A stretch of 64,000 nucleotides of DNA from Pseudomaricurvus sp050633365 (GCA_050633365.1 JBOEGJ010000028.1:12235-76234), one strand, 5' to 3'. Positions 1 through 9,443 are shown, numbered from the stretch's first letter. Notes: generated from the letters alone by a model not told the origin. Numbers and translations: made by a program.

Positions 1-411
1 TTGCGCGACGCGCAAGAGGTAGAGTTTGATCCCACAGTCGATCTTAAAGCGCATCCGCTTTACGCTGCATTGCTTGACGACCTCAATACGCCCATCGCGA
101 TCAGCGAATTGCACCAGTTGGCCAAAGCGCTAAACAAAGCCGAGCGCGCAGAAAAAATTCGTTTGAAAAGCTTGATACTCAAAGCCGGTGCGCTCATGGG
201 GTTGCTACAACAAAGCCCCGAGCAATGGTTTACCTCGGCGGCATCAGCCGATGAAATTTCCGCCGAAGACATCGAGCAAATGATCGAGGCTCGAGTTCAA
301 GCCAAGCTTGATAAGAACTACGCGAGAGCTGATGAGATTCGTCAAGAGTTACTCGTCCAGGGCGTCGTGCTGGAAGATTCTCGTGAAGGAACAAAATGGC
401 GTCGCCAATAA
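1..411 (+). CDS. cysS: Cysteinyl-tRNA synthetase, C-terminal fragment
   Basis: The 5' part is cut off by the window start; 136 residues remain. The fragment matches the C-terminal DALR anticodon-binding region of class Ia cysteinyl-tRNA synthetase: a helical segment with LDDLNTPIA and the tail DKNYARADEIRQELL, ending in GTKWRR. The catalytic HIGH and KMSKS motifs would lie upstream. The enzyme charges tRNA-Cys in the cytoplasm. No partner gene overlaps it; about 135 bp separate it from the next gene. Confidence 0.93.
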   Translation: MRDAQEVEFDPTVDLKAHPLYAALLDDLNTPIAISELHQLAKALNKAERAEKIRLKSLILKAGALMGLLQQSPEQWFTSAASADEISAEDIEQMIEARVQAKLDKNYARADEIRQELLVQGVVLEDSREGTKWRRQ

Positions 412-546
412 ATCACAAATAGTAGCGCGCCAACAGCTGGGCGTGAGCTAGCGCAGGTAGATAGCGCAGTAGACGTTTGTGTAAGAACGAGCGAGTGACG
501 AGTTTGTTAAACTTCGGCGCTCAGGGGATAAGCTAAGGGAGCAATT

Positions 547-924
547 ATGAGCATAGAAGATCAAAAAGCCGGGGAAGCCGTGCGCAGGGAAGTGATGAGT
601 GACTTGTTTGTGGATCGAGCACTGTCAAACGCTAATGACTTTGACCAGCCATTGCAGGACTTGGTCATGGAAAACGCTTGGGGCGGTCCTTGGACCCGAG
701 ATGATCTGCCACGCAGCACTCGCAGCCTTGTCACCATTGCCATGTTGATTGCGCTTAAGGCACCGAATGAACTCAAGGGCCATGTTCGCGGCGCTCTCCG
801 CAACGGAGCCACCAAAGAAGAAATCCGCGCAGTCATCATGCAGGCAACTGCCTATTGCGGTTTTCCAGCAGCACTCGAAGCCATGCGTGCAGCGCGAGAA
901 ATTGTCGACACTTGGGAAGATTAA
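547..924 (+). CDS. Carboxymuconolactone decarboxylase family protein
   Basis: This 125-residue protein fits the length of the CMD/AhpD-like family (4-carboxymuconolactone decarboxylase type). It shows the typical all-helical core with RSLVTIAMLIAL, ELKGHVRGALRNGAT and EEIRAVIMQATAYCGFPAALEA, which lines the family active site. Only one Cys is present near the core, so a thiol peroxidase of the CXXC AhpD type is unlikely. The start has a good ribosome site (AAGGGAG). No aromatic-degradation genes are nearby, so the substrate is unknown. It ends 5 bp before hemB and may be cotranscribed with it. Confidence 0.85.
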   Translation: MSIEDQKAGEAVRREVMSDLFVDRALSNANDFDQPLQDLVMENAWGGPWTRDDLPRSTRSLVTIAMLIALKAPNELKGHVRGALRNGATKEEIRAVIMQATAYCGFPAALEAMRAAREIVDTWED

Positions 925-929
925 CCGCT

Positions 930-1919
930 ATGACCACGACGCCTGATTTCCGTTTTCGTCGACTTCGTCGAACTTCGACTTTACGCGGTCTCATTCGGCA
1001 ACACCGTTTAAGCGCCGAAGATTTCATATTGCCACTATTTATAGAAGAGGGCATCGACGAGCCAGTATCTATACCCAGTATGCCTGGCGTTGTGCGTTAC
1101 CCCGAAGCCCAATTGGCGCAAGTCGTGTCGCGCGCCTACGCAAAAGGTATTCGCGCGGTTTTATTGTTCGGCGTGTCAACCAATAAAGATGAAGCTGGCT
1201 CAGACACCTGGAATGAAAACGGCTTGATGGCTCGCATCATTCGCATCGCCAAAGATGCAGAGCCTAATATGGTTGTGATCAGCGACAACTGTTTTTGTGA
1301 GTACACTGAGCATGGCCATTGCGGCGTGCTCTGCGAAGGTTCACATGAAGGACTGGATGTAGATAACGATCTAACCCTTGAAAACCTTCAAAAGCAGGCC
1401 GTGGTTGCCGCTAAAGCCGGTGTTGATATGATTGCACCATCGACAATGATTGATGGCATGGTGGGTGCGATTCGCGAAGGTCTGGACCAAGCCGGTTTTG
1501 CTCAAATTCCGATCATGTCTTACTCGACCAAGTTTGCCTCCGCTTTTTACGGCCCTTTCCGCGATGCGGTCGACAGTACGTTTAAAGGAACCCGCTCAAC
1601 CTATCAGATGGACCCAGCGAACGGCCGCGAAGCCTTGGCAGAGTCTCTGCAAGACGAGCAAGAAGGGGCGGATATTTTGATGGTCAAGCCAGGGCTCGCG
1701 TATTTGGATGTAATTGCCGATATTCGTGCCCACAGTTCACGGCCATTGGCGGTGTATCACGTAAGCGGTGAATACGCGATGATCAAAGCTGCCGCCGCGG
1801 CGGGTGTGATCGATGAAAAAGCCATCGTGATGGAAACCATGACGGCATTTCGACGCGCGGGTTGCGATTTGATCATCACCTATTACGCAGAGCAAATGGC
1901 AGACTGGCTGTCGAATTAA
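930..1919 (+). CDS. hemB: Delta-aminolevulinic acid dehydratase (porphobilinogen synthase)
   Basis: HemB condenses two 5-aminolevulinate molecules to porphobilinogen in haem synthesis. Visible signatures are the cysteine-rich metal site DNCFCEYTEHGHCG, as in zinc-dependent enterobacterial HemB, and the active-site segments with KFASAFYGPFRDA and MVKPGLAYLD that carry the Schiff-base lysines. The chosen ATG at 930 gives 329 residues, the usual length. An upstream in-frame start at 855 would add 25 residues unlike any HemB and overlap the preceding gene. Confidence 0.96.
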   Translation: MTTTPDFRFRRLRRTSTLRGLIRQHRLSAEDFILPLFIEEGIDEPVSIPSMPGVVRYPEAQLAQVVSRAYAKGIRAVLLFGVSTNKDEAGSDTWNENGLMARIIRIAKDAEPNMVVISDNCFCEYTEHGHCGVLCEGSHEGLDVDNDLTLENLQKQAVVAAKAGVDMIAPSTMIDGMVGAIREGLDQAGFAQIPIMSYSTKFASAFYGPFRDAVDSTFKGTRSTYQMDPANGREALAESLQDEQEGADILMVKPGLAYLDVIADIRAHSSRPLAVYHVSGEYAMIKAAAAAGVIDEKAIVMETMTAFRRAGCDLIITYYAEQMADWLSN

Positions 1920-1947
1920 TCGAACCCTATATTCTCGAGGATTAGCA

Positions 1948-2112
1948 ATGAAAGCCACATATTTAATGAGCCTAATGACTAGCGTATTGTTGTTAACCGC
2001 CTGCGCGCCTAAGGTGGGTAGTGACGACTGGTGCGCCGCGTTAAAGGAAAAACCGAAAGGTGAATGGACCGCAAATGAAGCTAAAGACTTTGCCAAGCAC
2101 TGTCTTTTTTAA
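1948..2112 (+). CDS. DUF3012-type small lipoprotein
   Basis: A 54-residue lipoprotein follows hemB by 28 bp. The N-terminus is a short signal peptide ending in a lipobox (LLTAC), so Cys19 would be lipidated after cleavage. The mature part (GSDDWC, then KPKGEWTANEAKDFAKHC) matches the DUF3012 pattern with two conserved cysteines that may form a disulfide in the periplasm. Function is unknown for the family, which is essentially gammaproteobacterial. It is short and easily missed by gene finders. The next gene is a diverged copy. Confidence 0.82.
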   Translation: MKATYLMSLMTSVLLLTACAPKVGSDDWCAALKEKPKGEWTANEAKDFAKHCLF

Positions 2113-2170
2113 TACTAGCCCCGGTCAGACTGTTGCTATCGTTCCACCCTGTTAACTAAGTTGTTGTGTT

Positions 2171-2374
2171 ATGAAAAAATATTTGGGGCTGTTGTGTTTA
2201 CTGCTCATCGGTGTGATTGCCGTAATCCTTGGTTTAACCGTTAGTAGTTATAGTCCCGACGGCCCTGATGTTGTCGGTAGTGAACAATGGTGTGAGGCCA
2301 TGGTGTTAAAACCCAACAAGGCTTGGAATGACGCAGAAACCCGCAGTTTCGCAAAATCGTGTTTATACGAATAG
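2171..2374 (+). CDS. DUF3012-like small protein, membrane-anchored paralogue
   Basis: Of its 67 residues, the first 25 or so form a hydrophobic segment (GLLCLLLIGVIAVILGLTV) without a lipobox, so it is an uncleaved anchor or a signal peptide. The C-terminal half, VGSEQWCEAM through SFAKSCLYE, repeats the DUF3012 layout of the gene just upstream (GS-x-x-WC ... FAK-x-C). It is thus a tandem duplicate that changed its means of membrane attachment. No clear ribosome site is visible, so the start is less certain. Function unknown. Confidence 0.7.
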   Translation: MKKYLGLLCLLLIGVIAVILGLTVSSYSPDGPDVVGSEQWCEAMVLKPNKAWNDAETRSFAKSCLYE

Positions 2375-2479
2375 AGCTCTGTCGAGCGCCACGCACTAGC
2401 GCTACAGAATTTTTTTGATGTTCCATATTTACAACCGCGCCATGGAAGGCGGCTCTAAAAATAGGTAAACCAACGGTTT

Positions 2480-4003
2480 ATGTTTTTTTCCGAAAATCGC
2501 ACCCATTTTTTCAAACCGCTGACGGGTAAGTATCGCGAGGTGGCGGTCGAGTGTCTGCGATTGCTCTATCAGCGTCTTTACACTGATCTCACTGATTTTG
2601 GCCACGTGCGAAACCGCGATCAAATTATCGATATCTTTGTCGAAGCTATAACTCGCGCACCACTGCTGGATAATGAGGGTTTCGAGTCGGAGGAAGAGGG
2701 GCGATTCAAAAATCAGCGAGAACTGGCAGGCTACATTCTAAATCATTTACTGGATTACGGTTGGCTCGACAAGCAGGTTGATGAAGCCACCCTACAAAGC
2801 TCCTACGCTTTCAGCAAAGTCGGGAGGCTCTTCACCCAGCCATTTATCGAGAGCGATAGTCGTCGGTTTCGCACTCGCAACCGCAATACGCGAAATACTC
2901 GCAATAGCCTACAGGCATTTCTCGATCAGGGTGAAGTGCACGATCTTCTCGATGCTTACGAATACTCCGAGAGAATCATTAGTGATTTTACCGACGTCAT
3001 ATCAGAGCTTGAAGAGCGCAAACGACAATTGGTGAAAGAAGTCGAAGCGCGGCAGCTGGTTGAACAAGCGACAGATGAATTCTTCGACTTCATGGAAACC
3101 ACCTTTAAGCCCGATCTAGAAGTTAGGCTCTCGGCAGACAGTGTCGAAAAATATCGCGACCAAATCGCCTCTCTCATTAAACAAGTTCGCCGTAAGCGAA
3201 AGTTCGGCGGTAGCGGAGTTGACGCCGACAAGGATTGGCGCGCGGTTATGGAGTTGCGATTACGAAAGATGATGCCCAGCAACGTCATTGCCGGACAATC
3301 GCTACTGGAAAACTTATTGTCTGGGATAGAAGAGCGGCTTCGAAATGCCTGTGAGGGCATGTTGCCAGCACTGCGCCGCTCACTGAACAGCTTCACGCAG
3401 CGGGCCGATATCATCATGAGGCAATTGAGCTACATTCACGCCCAAGGTGACGACGGCCTGTTACAGGCCTGTAGTGAGCTGACTAAACTGTCGAGCGTGC
3501 AGCAATCGGAAACTCTCGATTCTATCGCCAACCAGTTGGCCTCGACCCAGGCGGGGTATCTAGATCCCGAATTGACTGTGTTGCGAACAAGAGCCGCGAA
3601 ACGAGTGGTCAGTGCGCGAGTGGAAGAGGCACAAGCGGTAGATCAAGATGCGCGAAGGGAGCTCTTTATCAGTCAGGCGCTCGACAGCGCCTTCGGACTT
3701 CAGTCGGTCGATCTGCGTGAATATCTAATGCAGTCACTGGTGAATACCGGACGCATTAACAGTCGTCATCTTCCCATTAATAACGCCAAACAATTACTCT
3801 CTGTTGCCCACTCGATTCAAGTCGGTGCCGCAGAGAATCTTTCCTCTGATTATAGCTTTCGAGTGTCGCCGGTTAGCGACGATGGGCAAGGGCGTCAGTG
3901 GCTACCCTCAAGTGCCATGTTCGCCGATGGCGACTACTTCACTTTCCGAGATGAATTTGTGATCGAATTAATCGATAAAAACGCGGGTGAACCCCGTGAA
4001 TGA
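2480..4003 (+). CDS. mksF: MksF/JetA-like kleisin subunit of condensin-type complex
   Basis: A 507-residue mostly helical protein, first gene of a three-gene operon that ends in an SMC-like ATPase. The N-terminal winged-helix region (about 1-110) and the long helical middle with many Arg/Glu heptads fit the MukF/MksF (JetA, DUF5716) kleisin family. In MksBEF and Wadjet complexes this subunit bridges the two SMC heads. It overlaps the next gene by 17 bp, which implies coupled translation. Assignment rests on gene order and overall similarity, since kleisins have few invariant motifs. Confidence 0.8.
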   Translation: MFFSENRTHFFKPLTGKYREVAVECLRLLYQRLYTDLTDFGHVRNRDQIIDIFVEAITRAPLLDNEGFESEEEGRFKNQRELAGYILNHLLDYGWLDKQVDEATLQSSYAFSKVGRLFTQPFIESDSRRFRTRNRNTRNTRNSLQAFLDQGEVHDLLDAYEYSERIISDFTDVISELEERKRQLVKEVEARQLVEQATDEFFDFMETTFKPDLEVRLSADSVEKYRDQIASLIKQVRRKRKFGGSGVDADKDWRAVMELRLRKMMPSNVIAGQSLLENLLSGIEERLRNACEGMLPALRRSLNSFTQRADIIMRQLSYIHAQGDDGLLQACSELTKLSSVQQSETLDSIANQLASTQAGYLDPELTVLRTRAAKRVVSARVEEAQAVDQDARRELFISQALDSAFGLQSVDLREYLMQSLVNTGRINSRHLPINNAKQLLSVAHSIQVGAAENLSSDYSFRVSPVSDDGQGRQWLPSSAMFADGDYFTFRDEFVIELIDKNAGEPRE

Positions 4004-4862
4004 TGTCAAGCAGTGGGTGGTCGATCAGTTAACCGCCGAGAACTTACGAGAAACCGACTGGCTAGAACTCATGGCGAGACTGCTCGATTACGGCGTTATT
4101 TGCCGCGATGAGAGTCAAATCGAAGCGGAGCTCTACGATCGTTTTGTACGGCTTGAATCTGTGGTCGATGATTACCTCAGCATGCTAGGACTGCGCTTGC
4201 ATCACGACGCGCGATTTCAGTATGTGCGGCTAATCCCTCCAGGGGCGCGGGTACCGGGCTTGGATGATGAGCAAGATCAGCCTTTCAACGGCGGTTTGCG
4301 AACTCGGCTTTCTCAGTACGAAGTTGCTGTGATGCTCACCTTGCGGGCCGAGTACGACAAATCATTGCGCGAAGGACAGGTTGACGAGGGCGGCTGTGTA
4401 AATCTCTCCCTTGAATCGCTGGTGCTCGGTATGAAAAACCTTCTGTCTCGCACACTGCCCGAAAGCCAGCAGGAGAGGCGAGCACTGTTCAAACGCCTAC
4501 GCCAGCTACGAGTTATTCGCTTCGGCGCTGACGCTGACTTTTACGACGCCGATAGTTGGTTCAAGATTCGTCCGATGATCGTGCACCTTGTAGGCCCCGA
4601 AGTTGTCGATGAATTGTTGATGGCAAGCCGACAAAATGAGGCGTCCTATGTGGCTGCGACGGGTGAAGACATAGTCGATGGCGGCACGCTAGAAGAAGAT
4701 GGAAACAAACGCGAGAGCGACGAGTTGGAGCAGGCTTCGAACTCAAACAAAGAATCGATCGCAGACGTGGCTACTGATGTTGATATGGATACTGATGTTG
4801 ATATGGATAGTAGCTCGCTGTTTTCAGACAACCAAATCGATAACAAAAGCCTAGATCGCTAG
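3987..4862 (+). CDS. mksE: MksE/JetB-like accessory (KITE) subunit
   Basis: A 291-residue protein starting with GTG inside the end of mksF. Residues 1-200 fit the DUF4194 MksE/JetB family of winged-helix KITE proteins that bind the kleisin. The last 70 residues are a highly acidic, low-complexity tail that includes a perfect 18-bp tandem duplication giving TDVDMD twice. The tail is probably disordered. It stands 15 bp before the SMC gene, in the usual F-E-B order. Confidence 0.78.
   Translation: MNPVNDVKQWVVDQLTAENLRETDWLELMARLLDYGVICRDESQIEAELYDRFVRLESVVDDYLSMLGLRLHHDARFQYVRLIPPGARVPGLDDEQDQPFNGGLRTRLSQYEVAVMLTLRAEYDKSLREGQVDEGGCVNLSLESLVLGMKNLLSRTLPESQQERRALFKRLRQLRVIRFGADADFYDADSWFKIRPMIVHLVGPEVVDELLMASRQNEASYVAATGEDIVDGGTLEEDGNKRESDELEQASNSNKESIADVATDVDMDTDVDMDSSSLFSDNQIDNKSLDR
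4773..4808. repeat. Two perfect 18-bp tandem repeats inside mksE
   Basis: Two identical 18-bp units (4773-4790 and 4791-4808) each encode TDVDMD in the acidic C-terminal tail of MksE. The unit is a multiple of three, so copy-number change would lengthen or shorten the tail without breaking the frame. Confidence 0.9.
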
Positions 4863-4877
4863 CAGAGACCGCAACGC

Positions 4878-7800
4878 ATGTATTTGAAAAAGTTCGTTTA
4901 CGTCAACTGGGGTAATATCCCCCACGCTGAGTTTGATTTTGGCCCCATTAACTTATTCTCAGGCGGTAACGGCTCGGGCAAGACCACCGCAGCCGATGCG
5001 ATACAAACCGTAATGACGGCGGCGCACGATAGCCTCTTTCACTTTAATCCCGGCCAAGACGAATCCACTCAGCGCGGGCGAGGCGGCAAACAGGTTCGTA
5101 CGCTTGCCTCCTATGTGTTGGGCTGCGACGACGGTGCCTATGCTCGGCCCGACGCCTGCCATGGTTACCTTGCCGCGATATTTGCGCCTACTCCTGGAGA
5201 AGATGGCGAGGGTTTCACCGCGTTAATGGCAATGAGCGCCTTTGTCGAAATCAATGGCAAACAAAAAGTTGCCCGGCTCAATGACAGCCAGTTCTATCTT
5301 CTACCCAGCGTGAGTCTGGCACTTAAGGATTTGGTCAAGGTTGACGTGGGCGGTCGTTACGTGGTCCCTGTGGATAGGATTAACGCGCAGCTGAGACAAC
5401 AGTTTGGCGTCGAGCAGGTAGAGAAGTACGAGAAGAAAAAAGCTTATCTCTGTCGTCTCTATGGTGCACTGCGCGGCAAACGCGACGCCGTATCCGAGAG
5501 AGAGGCAATGAATGCTGCGCGCGCATTCTCGCGCTTTATGGCGTACAAACCGATCAAAGGAATTGATGAGTTTGTGGCTTCGGAGGTTTTGGAACCAAAG
5601 GACTTGGGAGAGGCAATTCGCGATGTCTCGTCAATGCTTAAGCGCATTCACACCATGGAGAATGACGCGCGCCAATTACGCGAGTCTGCCGAGCGATTAC
5701 AACTGGGACGCGACTTGGCCGATCAATTTATAGCGCAATGGCTCGAGCAGCAATTGTTGCTACTGAGCTTGGCGCAACGCCGATATAACGATGGTCAAAA
5801 ACTCTATCTAAAACAGAAACAACACCAGCAGGATTTACGCGATCAATTGCAGGGTAATGAACGCGACCGCGAGTTGTCGGAAGCCCGCGCTCGGGAATTG
5901 CAGGAGCGACTTCTCGAATTGGAGCTGGCTCGGTTGCAGGTACCGGCACTGCGAGACAAAGATCAGCTCGAAGATCAAATCAAACAGCTGAGTGATAGCT
6001 TGCGCCAATCGGTTCCGGCGATACTCCAGCAAGATCAAAGTTTACAGACAAACCGCCAAGCGGCAAAAAACATTGTTCGCAGCATCAGTAAGACATCACT
6101 TTCGTTAGCAATCGGTGGGCTGGCGGATAAGTCTCTACTCAAGGCTGCACAGCTGCTCTCGCAAGAGCAGCCTCAACTGGATTTTCAGTCGCTGTTTAAT
6201 CGCGATTGGATTGATATATCCCCACTGGAGTCTCATCTTGATGAGGCCCTAAGTCAGCAGCAGGCCCACAATCACTTTTCTCAGTGCTGGCTCGAAACAT
6301 CAACCTCGGATTTGAGCCTTAGAGATCAGCTGGCAAGAGAGCGAGACAAGCGCCGTCACAGTGCCGATAAACTAAAGAAGCAATCACAACAGAAAGAGGC
6401 CGAAATTCAGCTGCTGGCCCAAAGTCGATCGATATATCCGGGCTACGTAAAAAGCGCGCTGGAGCTTCTCAATCGCGAGTTGCCCGAAGCAGATGCGAGG
6501 GTTCTCTGCGATTACGTCGAGGTTCATGAAGGGCAATGGCAATCGGCGATCGAGGGCTACATTGGCGGGGCTCGTTTCGGCATAATTGTTGACGAAGACT
6601 GGGAAGCCGATGCCATTCGTTTGCTCAGACAAAACTCTGGAGCGAGTCGAGCACGAATTATTCAAGGATATAAAGCGCGCAAAGATTGCGACAAACTCGC
6701 AGCACTTACCAGCGACTCGATTATCCATGCCATGTCCTTTTCTCATGCTACGGCTGAGGCGTACCTAACCGCGAGTTACGGTCAGGTTCTTCGGGTCGAT
6801 TCCGCTCAGACGTTAAAGTCGACCCGCCGCGGCATAACTCAGGATTGCTTAGGCGCTGGCAACTACGCCATGTTTCGCTGCGACATAGCCGACAGCGAAC
6901 TTGTGTTTGGCCAAGGTGCGCGACAAAAAGCGCTGCTCGCCACCGAAGAGATGTTGCAAATAATCAATCGCGAGTGGCAGCAAGCGTCTGATGCGGCCAA
7001 CGAGTGCCACTTGTTATTGCAGTCGGTTGATCAACTGAAATCGGTAAACTACGCCGAACAATTAACGCAGATGTTGGCGATTCAGCGCAAGCTCACCAAC
7101 GCCGAACGCAGCCTGAAAGATATTGACCTATCGGATTTCGAAGACGTTCAGAGCCAGCTTGAAATCGTCAAGGCAGATAGAGAAGATCAGGCCAATTGTC
7201 TCAAGCAGCTGAACGATGCACAGGTCTCTGTGAGGGCAGACTTGAAGGGGTTGGATAGGCTCTGTGAACGCTTGTCGCAAGAGCAGGAAGATCATCTATG
7301 CCTTGTTGACGAGGCCGAAGATAATCTTCGTAGTTTGGCCTCGGTCTGGGCTGATTTTGATGTAGAATCGGCGTTGCTACGCGCTGAAGAGTTGGTATCA
7401 ACTCACGCCACCGCTTACTTCGAAGCATCTTCACAGACGATCGACGCTGAGCTTAACACCTGCATTCATAGTTTGAAAAATCGCGTACTAGAGCATAATC
7501 AACTGTGTAATGGCGCCGATAGCGTGTGCTTTGACCTCAACTTCGGCGATTCCCTCGGCCGTGATAACTTCAAGAGTGTGTGTGAATTACAGCGGCAATT
7601 GGATGCACTTTATAATCGCTACAAAAACAATATCCTCGCCAAGCGTTATGAAGAACTCTCTAGTCTTCGCGAGAGTTTTAACAATGCCTTCGTCACCAAT
7701 TTGTGCCACTCGATTTATCAGGCAATCAATGATGGCGACAAAATTCTTACCCATCTCAATAGTGAGCTTCAATATCATCGCTTCGGAGCTGATCGAGAGA

Positions 7801-8504
7801 GTTTTGAGTTTGGCTGGGACTGGGTGCCTGAGTTTCGTGAATACTGGCAGTTCTTCAAGGCGGTTATCGACAATCCCGCCCTGGGCGATGGCGAGACACT
7901 GTTCGAAATGAAGCTTACCTCTAAGCATCAGCAAGTTCGTGAGCGCCTGATGAATATGCTGCTCGACGAAGATGAGTCTAAAGCTCTGCGTGAGCTGGCC
8001 CGAATTGCCGATTATCGAAACTATCGCCACTACGAAATCTACAAAAAACCGGAGGGCAAGGAGCCTATCGCCCTAAGCCAGTACGGAACAGGATCCGGCG
8101 GTCAGCTCGAGACGCCGGCCTACATTATTCGCAGTGCGGCGATCACTTCGGCATTTCGCTTCAACGAAGGCAAGTCTCATTTGCGCATGGTGCTCGTGGA
8201 TGAAGCATTCTCGAAGATGGATGAACACCGCTCAAAAGAGGTGATTAACTATTTGACCGAGAGTCTCGGTCTACAGCTTATGTTCATCATGCCGTCGAGT
8301 AAGTCTGGGCCATTTATGGACTTAATCAGTAATCAATTTGTTTTTAGTAAAGTCCCAACCGCTCAGCCGGTGGGAGAGCTAAATACCCGGGTTCTGGTTG
8401 ACCGACAGCAATGCGATAAAGAAAAGATTGCCGAGTTAATGGCGAACCATCGCCGTACCATTCGCCAGCAGGCGTCATTAGAATTTTTGGAGGAGGTAGA
8501 GTAG
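4878..8504 (+). CDS. mksB: MksB/JetC-like SMC family ATPase
   Basis: A 1208-residue SMC-type ATPase. Walker A (GNGSGKT) is at residues 30-36, the ABC signature (GTGSGGQ) near 1070-1076 and Walker B (MVLVDEAF) around 1104-1111 with the catalytic Asp-Glu at 1108-1109. Between them run long coiled coils and a hinge-like globular part. In MksBEF the protein compacts chromosomal DNA; in Wadjet (JetABCD) the same core senses small circular DNA that JetD cuts. No Toprim-type JetD/MksG gene follows, since the next gene is an ion channel. A housekeeping condensin is therefore the simpler reading. Confidence 0.88.
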   Translation: MYLKKFVYVNWGNIPHAEFDFGPINLFSGGNGSGKTTAADAIQTVMTAAHDSLFHFNPGQDESTQRGRGGKQVRTLASYVLGCDDGAYARPDACHGYLAAIFAPTPGEDGEGFTALMAMSAFVEINGKQKVARLNDSQFYLLPSVSLALKDLVKVDVGGRYVVPVDRINAQLRQQFGVEQVEKYEKKKAYLCRLYGALRGKRDAVSEREAMNAARAFSRFMAYKPIKGIDEFVASEVLEPKDLGEAIRDVSSMLKRIHTMENDARQLRESAERLQLGRDLADQFIAQWLEQQLLLLSLAQRRYNDGQKLYLKQKQHQQDLRDQLQGNERDRELSEARARELQERLLELELARLQVPALRDKDQLEDQIKQLSDSLRQSVPAILQQDQSLQTNRQAAKNIVRSISKTSLSLAIGGLADKSLLKAAQLLSQEQPQLDFQSLFNRDWIDISPLESHLDEALSQQQAHNHFSQCWLETSTSDLSLRDQLARERDKRRHSADKLKKQSQQKEAEIQLLAQSRSIYPGYVKSALELLNRELPEADARVLCDYVEVHEGQWQSAIEGYIGGARFGIIVDEDWEADAIRLLRQNSGASRARIIQGYKARKDCDKLAALTSDSIIHAMSFSHATAEAYLTASYGQVLRVDSAQTLKSTRRGITQDCLGAGNYAMFRCDIADSELVFGQGARQKALLATEEMLQIINREWQQASDAANECHLLLQSVDQLKSVNYAEQLTQMLAIQRKLTNAERSLKDIDLSDFEDVQSQLEIVKADREDQANCLKQLNDAQVSVRADLKGLDRLCERLSQEQEDHLCLVDEAEDNLRSLASVWADFDVESALLRAEELVSTHATAYFEASSQTIDAELNTCIHSLKNRVLEHNQLCNGADSVCFDLNFGDSLGRDNFKSVCELQRQLDALYNRYKNNILAKRYEELSSLRESFNNAFVTNLCHSIYQAINDGDKILTHLNSELQYHRFGADRESFEFGWDWVPEFREYWQFFKAVIDNPALGDGETLFEMKLTSKHQQVRERLMNMLLDEDESKALRELARIADYRNYRHYEIYKKPEGKEPIALSQYGTGSGGQLETPAYIIRSAAITSAFRFNEGKSHLRMVLVDEAFSKMDEHRSKEVINYLTESLGLQLMFIMPSSKSGPFMDLISNQFVFSKVPTAQPVGELNTRVLVDRQQCDKEKIAELMANHRRTIRQQASLEFLEEVE

Positions 8505-8538
8505 TTGCCCCTGGGGCAATTTCTAGAGGTGAAGAAAT

Positions 8539-9348
8539 ATGTCGAAATTTGATTCTCAATCATTGCAAGATGCGTTTTATCGGCTGAGGTCCAACAAGGC
8601 CTTCGAACTTTTTGTGGTCGGAATTATTGTGTTTTCCGCACTGGTTATCGGGGTGAAAACCTATCCGCTACCCGATGGTTTATTGCGCGCAATAACCATC
8701 ATGGATTGGATGATCACGTTTATCTTTCTATTCGAAATAACGATACGCTTTTTGGGTGAACCCAACAAAAAGCGCTTTTTTCACAACGCCTGGAATGTAT
8801 TCGACACTTTAATTGTAATCGTTAGCTTAATCCCGATCGATAACAGTGATATGGCGCTGATCGGACGCTTGGTGAGAATCTTTCGAGTGTTGCGAATGGT
8901 TTCCATCATTCCCGAACTGCGAATGCTACTTAACTCTTTGCTCAAGGCACTTCCTCAACTTGGCTATGTTATGTTGATGATGTTTATCATCTTCTATATT
9001 TATGCCGCCATTGGCAGCACTTTCTTTGCCGAGATAAATCCAGATCTTTGGGGCGACATCGCACTCAGCTTGTTGACCTTGTTTCGGGTGATGACGTTTG
9101 AAGATTGGACGGACGTCATGTACGAGACCATGACGGTCTATCCTTTAAGTTGGTTTTTCTACCTGTCATTTATTTTCTTTACAGCATTCGCGTTCTTGAA
9201 CATGATTATCGGTATTGTGGTTAATGTGTTGGAGGAGGAGCATCAGCGTATTGCTCAAGAGGAGGCCGCAGCTGCAGGTGAGCCAACATTGAAAGAGCTT
9301 AGAGACGAAATTAGAGAGTTGAAACTATTGCTGCAGAATCGGCCGTAG
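8539..9348 (+). CDS. Single-domain voltage-gated cation channel (NaChBac/CavAb-like)
   Basis: A 269-residue membrane protein with the six-segment layout of bacterial voltage-gated channels. The S4 voltage sensor has arginines at 110, 113, 116 and 119, one every third residue. The pore filter is TFEDWTD at residues 186-192, followed by S6 with FLNMIIGIVVNVLEEE and a C-terminal coiled coil, as expected for a homotetramer. Known sodium-selective members have TLESW-type filters, whereas the engineered calcium-selective CavAb has TLDDWSD. The two extra acidic residues here suggest calcium or mixed permeability. It lies 34 bp after mksB. Confidence 0.88.
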   Translation: MSKFDSQSLQDAFYRLRSNKAFELFVVGIIVFSALVIGVKTYPLPDGLLRAITIMDWMITFIFLFEITIRFLGEPNKKRFFHNAWNVFDTLIVIVSLIPIDNSDMALIGRLVRIFRVLRMVSIIPELRMLLNSLLKALPQLGYVMLMMFIIFYIYAAIGSTFFAEINPDLWGDIALSLLTLFRVMTFEDWTDVMYETMTVYPLSWFFYLSFIFFTAFAFLNMIIGIVVNVLEEEHQRIAQEEAAAAGEPTLKELRDEIRELKLLLQNRP

Positions 9349-9443
9349 AAGGGTGGTCAAAGTTAAAGCGAGCGCGTATCCCCTGCGCGCTCGCGTGTCG
9401 AGATATCGGCAGGGCGTAAAAACATCAAATAGGCTTGCAAATA

